Of a stretch of DNA of 32,124 nt, positions 1-6,741 are shown in pieces. This DNA comes from an uncultured Lactobacillaceae bacterium (GTDB lineage: Bacteria > Bacillota > Bacilli > Lactobacillales > Lactobacillaceae), in contig CALYPJ010000014.1 of the NCBI GenBank assembly GCA_945273735.1, forward strand, positions 1 through 32,124, written 5' to 3'. Numbering within the stretch: position 1 is the first letter of the stretch; the number at the start of each line of letters is the position of its first letter. A program made the position numbers and the translations under genes. Under the pieces are notes generated by a model that was not told where the DNA came from, made no database searches, and was given only the letters and a program-made list of their open reading frames with translations.

Positions 1-132
1 TAGAAAATGTTAAAAATAAACTTATAAATATAACGGAACTTGATTTTTTTGCGATTATAAATAAACTTACAAGTTTTTGAAATAAATAATCTTTTCTTAT
101 CTGTTTATTATTACGCACATAATAAAGTGTTT

Positions 133-198
133 ACTAGCTGTTGCAGTAGGATAGAGCTTGAAGAATTATTAGAGGTTCGAATCCGATTTTATAACTCT
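133..198 (+). other. Degenerate tRNA-like segment
   Basis: Bases 174-184 read GGTTCGAATCC, the classic T-arm and T-loop core of a tRNA. About 15-40 bases upstream, TAGCTG (135-140) and ATAGAGC (151-157) resemble the two sides of a D-arm. No 5-bp anticodon stem or 7-bp acceptor stem can be drawn around them, and the outer T-stem pairs are mismatched. It therefore looks like a decayed tRNA gene or the tail of an attachment site, not a working tRNA. The D-arm match is weak and could be chance. Confidence 0.3.
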
Positions 199-401
199 AG
201 GTACTAAGACATGAATTCACACACTTCTTACGTTCGTCAAATTCGATATGTTTTTACCATGTTGAAAGTTCCATATTTTTGTCTATCCTTTCTACTTTTA
301 TAATTGTATCTTATTTATAATTTCTTGAATGGTCTGTCTGGTAACGGACACTTTTGCCTGCTTTTCTGATTCTGTAAATCAACTTTTTTACAAAATTAGG
401 T

Positions 402-431
402 AAAAAAATAGATACTTCTTTTGAAGTATCT
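402..431 (-). terminator. Rho-independent terminator of the dlt operon
   Basis: A perfect 9-bp inverted repeat (AGATACTTC at 410-418 with GAAGTATCT at 423-431) has a 4-base loop. Read on the minus strand it is followed by a run of seven T (complement of 402-408). It lies about 85 bases past the dltD stop, so it ends the leftward dlt transcript. Confidence 0.85.
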
Positions 432-516
432 ACACCTTTACAAATTGAATGTTTTAAACCTTGATAAAGTGTGAAAAAGGTCAGTGTTTATGTGGATAAC
501 AAGATTTTCCAACTTT

Positions 517-1791
517 TTATTTAAAATTAACTATTTGATCTACTTTAGCTTGTTGCCATTTGCGATCGTAAAAATGATCGTTTAACTGATAATGTGGTGG
601 ACGATGATGATTTTCTAGAAATGGTCTAACAGCACTATCAAAGTATAGCCAACCACGCCAACCTAAATGAATAGTATCAGTCATAAAAAATGGAATATCA
701 CCATCATTTGATAAATCTACAATATGATTAAATCCTTGAGATTTAAGCTGAAATTTAATTTTAGTAACAGCGTTTTGAATTTCTTGTTGAGATAGTCCAG
801 TGTATTTTTGCCACTGTTGATTAACCGGTGGTAACACAAAAATAACATCTGTGTTATTTTTGGCAAAAGTATCTAAAACCGCTTGAAAATCAGCATATTC
901 AGGTGACTTAGTGAATTTTTCTTTAGCTTGAAATCCTTTAAATCGTTTAACCTTTCTGGCGATTTGTTTACGATAAAATTTATCACTAATTCCAAAGCGA
1001 TTATTACTTGTATTTTGTTTGCCTAATTCACCAGCTAAATCATAAATTTTATTATAATCATAAGTTGGAGGTAACTGTTTAGTAAACTCTTTTACTTTTT
1101 TTTCATTGCGATTAGAAATATAAATAGCAGAAAATAATCGATCTTCATTTAAAAGTAACTGATGACGCATTTTTATATATAATAACTGAAATTTAGTTGG
1201 CCTTTTCCCATTTTCTATGCGCGTAAAAGTTTGATGAAGAACATGATCAGAATTAGGATCTAGTAATTGACTAAATCTTTTAGCAATATATTGATCCATT
1301 GGAGTTTGACTTTCATTTAAAAGCCATTCAGTAGCCTCTAAAGGAGAATAATAAAAATTAAATGCATCTTTTCTAATGCCCTTAGGGACGAACCATTGTG
1401 GTGAAATTGAATAAACCGCTTTTTTATTTTTTAAATTATTTGTAATTGTTTGCAAATTTAAAAAATGGATCAGCGATTGAGTTCCCTTTGCTCCTAACAA
1501 GAATGGACGGTAATTCCGATTATATTTTTCAGCTAAAACTGCAGGGTGCATTGGATCAAATCTTGACCATTCAGAAGAGCCAAAAAAAGCTACATAATTA
1601 CTCTGACCTAACGCTTGTTCTTTGATTCTTTTGTCTTTTATAATTTTATTATCTAAAGAAACAGCAGCTTTTTTTTGATTGTCATTGCTAACTTTTTTTA
1701 AACCATAATTAAATGGAGAGATTAGTAAAAGAAAAATAATTAGTAACGCAAAAATAATCGGGCCGAATATCTTGAAGAGTTTTTTAAACAT
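517..1791 (-). CDS. dltD: DltD, teichoic acid D-alanylation protein
   Basis: DltD is the membrane-anchored extracytoplasmic protein that completes transfer of D-alanine onto lipoteichoic acid, acting with DltB and DltC. The 424-residue product has one N-terminal membrane anchor (about residues 8-27) and then a large outward-facing domain. The SGNH-like catalytic features are visible: FFGSSEW near residues 69-75 (candidate nucleophile Ser72 or Ser73) and a D-T-I-H pair in FFMTDTIHLGW near the C-terminus. Length and motifs are normal for the family. Its ATG shares one base with the dltC stop (TAATG), so the two are translationally coupled. It is last in the operon, before the terminator at 402-431. 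Confidence 0.96.
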   Translation of the reverse strand: MFKKLFKIFGPIIFALLIIFLLLISPFNYGLKKVSNDNQKKAAVSLDNKIIKDKRIKEQALGQSNYVAFFGSSEWSRFDPMHPAVLAEKYNRNYRPFLLGAKGTQSLIHFLNLQTITNNLKNKKAVYSISPQWFVPKGIRKDAFNFYYSPLEATEWLLNESQTPMDQYIAKRFSQLLDPNSDHVLHQTFTRIENGKRPTKFQLLYIKMRHQLLLNEDRLFSAIYISNRNEKKVKEFTKQLPPTYDYNKIYDLAGELGKQNTSNNRFGISDKFYRKQIARKVKRFKGFQAKEKFTKSPEYADFQAVLDTFAKNNTDVIFVLPPVNQQWQKYTGLSQQEIQNAVTKIKFQLKSQGFNHIVDLSNDGDIPFFMTDTIHLGWRGWLYFDSAVRPFLENHHRPPHYQLNDHFYDRKWQQAKVDQIVNFK

Positions 1792-2036
1792 TATTGAAGT
1801 GTACCATTAACCCGATCAATAATCTTGTTCGGAGTATCCCATTGTGAACGTTCAAATTCAGAAATCTGAACATCGATTCCTAATTTTTCTTGTAATTGTA
1901 ATAACATTTCTACTGTAGCCATAGAATCCATTAAAGCGGTATCGAATAAATTAACATCCATTTGATTAGATAGATCAGTTCCCGTAATATCCTGTAACAC
2001 TGATAAAACTGTTTCTTTAATTTTATTTTTTTCCAT
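1791..2036 (-). CDS. dltC: DltC, D-alanyl carrier protein
   Basis: An 81-residue acyl-carrier-type protein that carries activated D-alanine as a thioester on a 4'-phosphopantetheine arm, loaded by DltA and used at the membrane by DltB. The attachment serine lies in ALMDSMATVE (Ser38). The size is typical of DltC. The start ATG follows a clear AAGGAG-type site (minus-strand reading of 2041-2047). It sits between dltB (14 bases upstream) and dltD (1-base overlap), the standard dltABCD order. Confidence 0.96.
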   Translation of the reverse strand: MEKNKIKETVLSVLQDITGTDLSNQMDVNLFDTALMDSMATVEMLLQLQEKLGIDVQISEFERSQWDTPNKIIDRVNGTLQ

Positions 2037-2050
2037 TATCTAACTCCTTT

Positions 2051-3265
2051 TTATTTTGATATAAACCATAATTTATCTAAAAATCCTGAGAAAATTAAAA
2101 AACTAAAACAAACTACATGGGCTGTTAAAAATATAGCTAAATATTTTGTTGCACGATTATGGGGTAACTTACCTGGATGTTGTTTTTTAAATCTTAACCA
2201 GGCATCATTAATAACAATAGCAAAACCATGGAATAAACCATAAACAATATAGTACCACGTTAGGCCATGCCAAAATCCCATCAATAACATATTTAAAATA
2301 TATGTAATGTTGGCCGCAGTAATTCGGGATTTAAATGTCTTTTTTTTCATAAACATAAAAAGTAAACGCATATAAACATAGTCCCGAAACCAAAATGATA
2401 AACTCATATGCCAACGATTCCAAAAATCTTTAATATTCAGTGACTGCCAAGGACGATTAAAATTCATTGGAGTTTTTACTCCCATGATGTAAGAAGTTCC
2501 TACGGCAAAAAGACTATAACCAGCAAAGTCAAAAAATAAATCGGCAGAGTAAACATACATTACACCTAATAAAGACCAGGATATTCCAAGAAAGTTATGA
2601 CGTTGTGCTAATGCGGCAGCTTGGACTTCGGGTAAAAGTAAAGTACCGAAAATATATGCAAGAATGAATTTATAAAGAAATCCAATAAAAATATAATGAA
2701 TTCCTTTTTTAATCATTTCTAAGTATTCATCTTGTTTTGGAATTTGCTCGTAATCTTTAATGAATCGACGGTATCGATCAATAGGTCCTGAAGAAATTGT
2801 TGGGAAAAATAATAGAAAAGGTAGGAATTGCGAAAGTTTTAGTTGTTTAATTACTCCGTCACGAGTTTCCATAACCGTTTGTACTACTCTAAAGGTGAGA
2901 TAACTTATTCCAAGAAAACCTAGAAGTGAAAGCTTTTGATTATGAATTGCAGTGGCAATTTTAACCAATGCTAAAGGTAGAATTGTAAGAAAAATTGTAA
3001 AATAAAAAACTAGTTGATTGTTTTTTTGCTTCCGATAATAAAGATAACCAAATGTAAGACAAGTTTCATAAATTGTGTAGATAATTAAAGCTATTCCTTG
3101 TTTCCAGGAAGGGCCACCAAAAGTTAAAAAGAGAAAAAATAAAGAAATCAATGATTCATATATATGGATTTTTTTACCATGTAAAATAGAAATCATGATG
3201 GGTAATAATGCTATAAATAAAATGAAAAAATAAAAAGGATTTTCATACGGTTGAAAAAAAATCAT
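2051..3265 (-). CDS. dltB: DltB, MBOAT-family D-alanyl transferase channel
   Basis: A 404-residue polytopic membrane protein of the MBOAT acyltransferase family, which accepts D-alanyl-DltC on the inner face and passes the D-alanyl group towards DltD and teichoic acid outside. Family signatures visible are RWHMSLSFWFRDYVY and GFWHGLTWYYIVYGLFHG, which holds the invariant catalytic His. Many hydrophobic helices span the rest. Its ATG overlaps the dltA stop by 4 bases (ATGA), so the two are coupled. Length is normal. Confidence 0.96.
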   Translation of the reverse strand: MIFFQPYENPFYFFILFIALLPIMISILHGKKIHIYESLISLFFLFLTFGGPSWKQGIALIIYTIYETCLTFGYLYYRKQKNNQLVFYFTIFLTILPLALVKIATAIHNQKLSLLGFLGISYLTFRVVQTVMETRDGVIKQLKLSQFLPFLLFFPTISSGPIDRYRRFIKDYEQIPKQDEYLEMIKKGIHYIFIGFLYKFILAYIFGTLLLPEVQAAALAQRHNFLGISWSLLGVMYVYSADLFFDFAGYSLFAVGTSYIMGVKTPMNFNRPWQSLNIKDFWNRWHMSLSFWFRDYVYMRLLFMFMKKKTFKSRITAANITYILNMLLMGFWHGLTWYYIVYGLFHGFAIVINDAWLRFKKQHPGKLPHNRATKYLAIFLTAHVVCFSFLIFSGFLDKLWFISK

Positions 3266-4788
3266 GAATGGTTAACCTCTTTAATAATAGCAACTAAATC
3301 TATTTTGCCGCTATTAGTTTGGGGTAAGGCAGTCTTATAAATTATTCGTTGCGGAACCATATATGATAACATTTCTTTTTTTAATCCAGCTTTTATTTCT
3401 TCTGTTGCAGCAAGTTCATTGTCTTTTACATTTTTACTAGGGACAACCCAAGCTATTAGTTGTTTAACTTTATGATTTTTATCGTAGACAGGAACCACGG
3501 CTCCTTGTTTGACTAGTGGTTGATGTCTCAAATGAACATTTACTTCTTCAAGTTCAATTCGATAACCGTGTAGCTTGATCTGAAAATCGGTTCTACCAAA
3601 AAATAAATATTGACCATGTTCATCACAAGCACATAGATCTCCTGTTCGATATTGTCTAGGGTTTTTAGCGATAAAAGCTGAAGCTGTTTTTTCTGAATTA
3701 TTAATGTATCCCTTAGAAACGCTAGGACCAGAAATAATCAATTCACCTTTTTGGTTTTTACCAAGTTCTTTACCAGTTTGTGGATCAATAATTGTAAATT
3801 TAGTATCGCTTTTGGGAACTCCAATTGGAAGACGTGAGTAATTTTTTAAAATTCGAGGAGTAATTTCTACCTCGGATACCGCTACAGTTGCTTCAGTTGG
3901 GCCATAAGTGTTAAAAACATGTGATTTTGGAAAACGCTGAAGGATAGTTTGAGCAGTTTTAGGTGTTAATTCTTCACCACAAAATAAAAAATGACTTAAT
4001 TCCGGTAAACTTGTTTCGTTAAAATTAGGATTTAACAAACAAAGGTCCATAAAAGTTGGGGTGGACACCCATACTTGAATTCTAGTTTTTGGTAAAACCT
4101 GAAAAAGTTCTTTAAAATTATCTGTAGTTTCTTTGTCTAAGGCCACTAAAGTTCCACCTTTTGCTAAAGTTGGACCCCAATCCATAACAGAAAGGTCAAA
4201 GGAATAAGGGGGTTGGGCTAGACAACGAGGTGATTTTGGTAAATTAAAATCCGAATTCAACATCCAATTAATATAACTTAGTAAATTTTTATGAGATATT
4301 TGAACACCCTTAGGTGTACCTGTTGTTCCAGAGGTAAAAATAATATAATAATTTTCATTTCCTTTGACTTCATGATCAATTCGGTAATTATTATTCTGTT
4401 TAAAAATATTAGCTAATTGCTTTTGATTGATCGTTGTGCAATTAGTAAATTGAAAGTCAGGATCTTCTACATTAATTACTAATGCTGGCTTGGCAATCTC
4501 TTGGATTAAATGCAATCTAGTTTCAGGTGAATGTGAATCTACAGGTATGTAGGCATGTCCAGATTTAACAATTCCCATAAAAGTAGCAATTGTTTGAAAT
4601 TTTTGATTACCATATACAAGTATGGGCTTTTCTCGAGGTAACTGAAGTTGATCAAGATAGGCAGCTAAGTTGTCGGAATCATTCTTTAATTCAGCATAGG
4701 TATTTTGAATACCATTATTCTCATAGACGATATCTTGTGGATTGGTGATTCCATATTCATCAACAGTTTTTATAAAATTTGTAATCAT
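3262..4788 (-). CDS. dltA: DltA, D-alanine--D-alanyl carrier protein ligase
   Basis: A cytosolic adenylate-forming enzyme that activates D-alanine with ATP and loads it onto the phosphopantetheine of DltC. The 508-residue protein shows the adenylation-domain core motifs in order: YIIFTSGTTGTPKG (P-loop-like), NTYGPTEATVAVS, YRTGDL, GRTDFQIKLHGYRIE, and the C-terminal catalytic lysine in NSGKID. The length is typical. The ATG is preceded by AAAAGGGG on the minus strand, placed over the end of dltX, so dltX and dltA are probably coupled. The product lowers cell-wall negative charge, which affects autolysins and cationic peptide resistance. Confidence 0.96.
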   Translation of the reverse strand: MITNFIKTVDEYGITNPQDIVYENNGIQNTYAELKNDSDNLAAYLDQLQLPREKPILVYGNQKFQTIATFMGIVKSGHAYIPVDSHSPETRLHLIQEIAKPALVINVEDPDFQFTNCTTINQKQLANIFKQNNNYRIDHEVKGNENYYIIFTSGTTGTPKGVQISHKNLLSYINWMLNSDFNLPKSPRCLAQPPYSFDLSVMDWGPTLAKGGTLVALDKETTDNFKELFQVLPKTRIQVWVSTPTFMDLCLLNPNFNETSLPELSHFLFCGEELTPKTAQTILQRFPKSHVFNTYGPTEATVAVSEVEITPRILKNYSRLPIGVPKSDTKFTIIDPQTGKELGKNQKGELIISGPSVSKGYINNSEKTASAFIAKNPRQYRTGDLCACDEHGQYLFFGRTDFQIKLHGYRIELEEVNVHLRHQPLVKQGAVVPVYDKNHKVKQLIAWVVPSKNVKDNELAATEEIKAGLKKEMLSYMVPQRIIYKTALPQTNSGKIDLVAIIKEVNHS

Positions 4789-4799
4789 TTTTTCCCCTT

Positions 4800-4949
4800 T
4801 TAAAATCCATTATAGATAAAGCCACCACCACCAACTCCGCTGTAGCTATATAAATATAATAGTATAAAAAAAATTAATGTATAAAAAAAAGTAGTAAAAA
4901 TAAATCGTACAACTTCATTACTCTTGAAAGCTAACCATTTTTTCTTCAT
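4800..4949 (-). CDS. dltX: DltX, small membrane protein of the dlt operon
   Basis: A 49-residue ORF that starts ATG-AAG-AAA-AAA-TGG at 4949 and stops at 4800-4802. It has a basic N-terminus (MKKKWLAFKS), one membrane helix (about residues 16-35), and a C-terminal tail with YSYSGVGGGGFIYN. Small single-helix proteins with a conserved C-terminal motif just upstream of dltA are known as DltX in lactobacilli and bacilli, and contribute to D-alanylation. A strong AGGAGT site lies 6 bases before the ATG (4955-4960, minus strand). It is the first gene of the operon and ends 11 bases before dltA. Confidence 0.88.
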   Translation of the reverse strand: MKKKWLAFKSNEVVRFIFTTFFYTLIFFILLYLYSYSGVGGGGFIYNGF

Positions 4950-5036
4950 AAAAAACTCCTACCATATTTTAATTTATGGTTTAATGTTTGTTAAAAGTAA
5001 TTTCAACTCTATATTATAGATGAAAAACTCATTTTA

Positions 5037-5058
5037 TAACTTACAAGATTGTAAGTTA
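5037..5058. promoter_or_regulatory. Perfect palindrome, candidate operator upstream of dlt
   Basis: Bases 5037-5046 (TAACTTACAA) and 5049-5058 (TTGTAAGTTA) form a perfect 10-bp inverted repeat with a 2-base centre, GA. On the minus strand it lies between two TATAAT hexamers (complement of 5060-5065 and 5013-5018), either of which could be the -10 of the dlt promoter. With the first, the palindrome covers the transcription start, a typical repressor site. With the second, it lies over the -35 region. Neither hexamer has a convincing -35. I do not recognise the regulator. No T-run follows, so it is not a terminator. Confidence 0.55.
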
Positions 5059-5110
5059 AATTATAATTTTAAATTTAATTAATTTTATAGACCTGTAAAT
5101 TGAGAAAAAC

Positions 5111-5136
5111 CTTATTTTATTATCTTATTTTATTAT
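5111..5136. repeat. Two tandem copies of a 13-bp AT-rich unit
   Basis: CTTATTTTATTAT occurs at 5111-5123 and again at 5124-5136, followed by a degenerate third copy that starts CTCATTTTTT. It lies in the AT-rich divergent region between the dlt promoter side and the hisS T-box. It may be slippage in low-complexity DNA or an upstream A/T element; no function can be assigned. Confidence 0.6.
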
Positions 5137-5235
5137 CTCATTTTTTAACTTATTCGAATTCAATCTTAGGGCTGATTTTATTAGTTAATAAAACTTATAC
5201 TTTCAAAAGTAATAGCTCTTTTTAAGTTTAAAATC

Positions 5236-5447
5236 AAGTAGAATGAGAAAGAGTAGTTTGACAAATATCAAAGGCGTGTTTATCCTACTAGTAATAGAGT
5301 TTTACAGAGATCAAGTTATTTGCTGAAAGACTTGAATTATAAGACGTGACTTTTTTTGCAGGTTTACTGCGTTATCAAATTAAGTAATAAGTCTAGGTGG
5401 TACCGTGCAAATGCGCCCTAATTTTATTTAGTGGCGTTTTTTTTATT
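5236..5447 (+). promoter_or_regulatory. T-box leader of hisS-aspS with terminator
   Basis: A T-box riboswitch senses uncharged tRNA and allows read-through of an attenuator. The T-box core AGGTGGTACCGTG lies at 5395-5407. The terminator follows, with CGCC and CTAA near 5414-5421 pairing with TTAG and GGCG near 5433-5441, then T8. Stem I features upstream are GAAAGAGTAG (AGUA box, near 5247-5256), ACAGAGAT, and a hairpin with CAAGT/ACTTG arms and an apical TGCTGAAA. The specifier region reads AAGACGTGACTT (5341-5352). It offers GAC (Asp) twice and no CAC or CAT (His), although hisS is the first gene. The exact specifier cannot be fixed by eye. A plausible -10 (TATACT, 5196-5201) lies upstream, with a poor -35. 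Confidence 0.85.
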
Positions 5448-5463
5448 TTTAGTGAGGTGAAAA

Positions 5464-6741
5464 TTGATTTATCAAAGACCAAAAGGAACTAATGACATTT
5501 TGCCTAAAGAGGCAACTCTTTGGGAATATCTAGAAGCAACTGCAAAAAGTATAGCTTGTAAATATGGTTATCAAGAAATGAGAGTTCCAATTTTTGAAAG
5601 TGAAAAATTATTTAAACGTAGTTCGGGAGAAACTTCAGATGTAGTAGCTAAAGAAATGTATGAATTTACTGATAAAGGTAATCGAAAAATGGCTTTGCGT
5701 CCAGAAGGAACAGCTGGTGTTGTGCGAGCTTATATTGAAAATAAATTATATGCCCCCGAGTATGTTAAACCCCTGAAAGTATATTATCAGGGGCCGATGT
5801 TTCGTTATGAACGTCCCCAAAGTGGACGTAGTCGTGAGTTTAATCAATTTGGTATTGAAGCATTTGGTGTTGAAGATCCTCGCTTGGATGCTGAAACTAT
5901 AATTTTAGGCTGGGACATTATAGCAGCTTTAGGCATCGGTCACGTAACAGTTACTTTAAATACATTAGGCGACGCTCCTTCTCGTCAATCTTATTTAAAA
6001 GCTTTAGTTGATTATTTAACACCATATAATGAAGAGTTATCTAAAGATTCACAAATTCGTTTGCAAAAAAATCCCCTAAGGATTCTTGATTCAAAAGATG
6101 TTCATGATCAGCAAATTATTCAAAACGCACCAAAAATAACCAACTATTTAACTGATGACGCTAGAAAGTATTTTGATCAAGTGCAATCTAAATTAACCGA
6201 AATGGGGATTAATTATCAATTAAATGATGATTTGGTTCGTGGCTTAGACTATTATAATCATACAATTTTTGAATTAGTTTATACTGGTGAGGCATTTGGC
6301 AATAAACCTTTAACAATTCTTGCTGGAGGCCGTTATAATCAATTAGTTGAGGAATTAGGTGGTCCTCATACTCCTGGAATTGGTTTTGGCTTAGGAGAAG
6401 AACGAATTATTGAAATCCTTCAAAGAGATGAGTCATTGGTTTCAAAATTACAGCCACAAATTGATCTTTTTTTAGTCGGAGTTGATCAATCAGTTAATGA
6501 TTATATTTTTAAATTAGCTCAAGATCTTAGGGAAAAAGGAATAACTGTTGTATATGATTATATGGGACGTTCAGTTAAATCACAGCTAAAGTTAGCTAAC
6601 CGTCAACGAGCTAAGTTTACTATTGTTATCGGCGAAGATGAATTAAAAAATAATGAATTCAAATTAAAAAAGATGTGTGATGGGACAGAAATTCCTGTTA
6701 AATTGGCAGAAATAACAAAAAATATTCTAGGAGAAATATAA
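5464..6741 (+). CDS. hisS: Histidyl-tRNA synthetase
   Basis: A class II aminoacyl-tRNA synthetase that charges tRNA-His with histidine. The 425-residue protein has the family signatures: motif 2 [18 protein letters not shown], the histidine-binding [14 protein letters not shown] and [15 protein letters not shown], motif 3 [11 protein letters not shown], and a C-terminal anticodon-binding domain from about residue 330. The start is TTG, chosen because GAGGTG at 5454-5459 is well spaced and the protein then begins [13 protein letters not shown] as family members do. It follows the T-box leader, and its stop shares a base with the aspS start (TAATG). Confidence 0.97.
   Translation: MIYQRPKGTNDILPKEATLWEYLEATAKSIACKYGYQEMRVPIFESEKLFKRSSGETSDVVAKEMYEFTDKGNRKMALRPEGTAGVVRAYIENKLYAPEYVKPLKVYYQGPMFRYERPQSGRSREFNQFGIEAFGVEDPRLDAETIILGWDIIAALGIGHVTVTLNTLGDAPSRQSYLKALVDYLTPYNEELSKDSQIRLQKNPLRILDSKDVHDQQIIQNAPKITNYLTDDARKYFDQVQSKLTEMGINYQLNDDLVRGLDYYNHTIFELVYTGEAFGNKPLTILAGGRYNQLVEELGGPHTPGIGFGLGEERIIEILQRDESLVSKLQPQIDLFLVGVDQSVNDYIFKLAQDLREKGITVVYDYMGRSVKSQLKLANRQRAKFTIVIGEDELKNNEFKLKKMCDGTEIPVKLAEITKNILGEI

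Larger units (their letters stand above)
1..516. other. Non-coding left edge
   Basis: No open reading frame with a plausible start and ribosome binding site is visible in these 516 bases on either strand. The stretch is AT-rich. It contains a degenerate tRNA-like segment (about 133-198), a 26-codon open stretch on the minus strand (298-378) that faintly resembles a helix-turn-helix tail, and the terminator of the leftward dlt operon (402-431). It may be the worn remains of an old insertion next to a tRNA gene, but that is inference; no intact mobile gene or clear repeat boundary is present. Confidence 0.6.

Noticed and set aside
5258-5286. TTGACA-N17-TATCCT as a hisS promoter
   Set aside because: The spacing is perfect, but it lies inside the T-box stem I, so a transcript starting there would lack the sensor. 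TTTGACAAATATCAAA is better read as an RNA stem.
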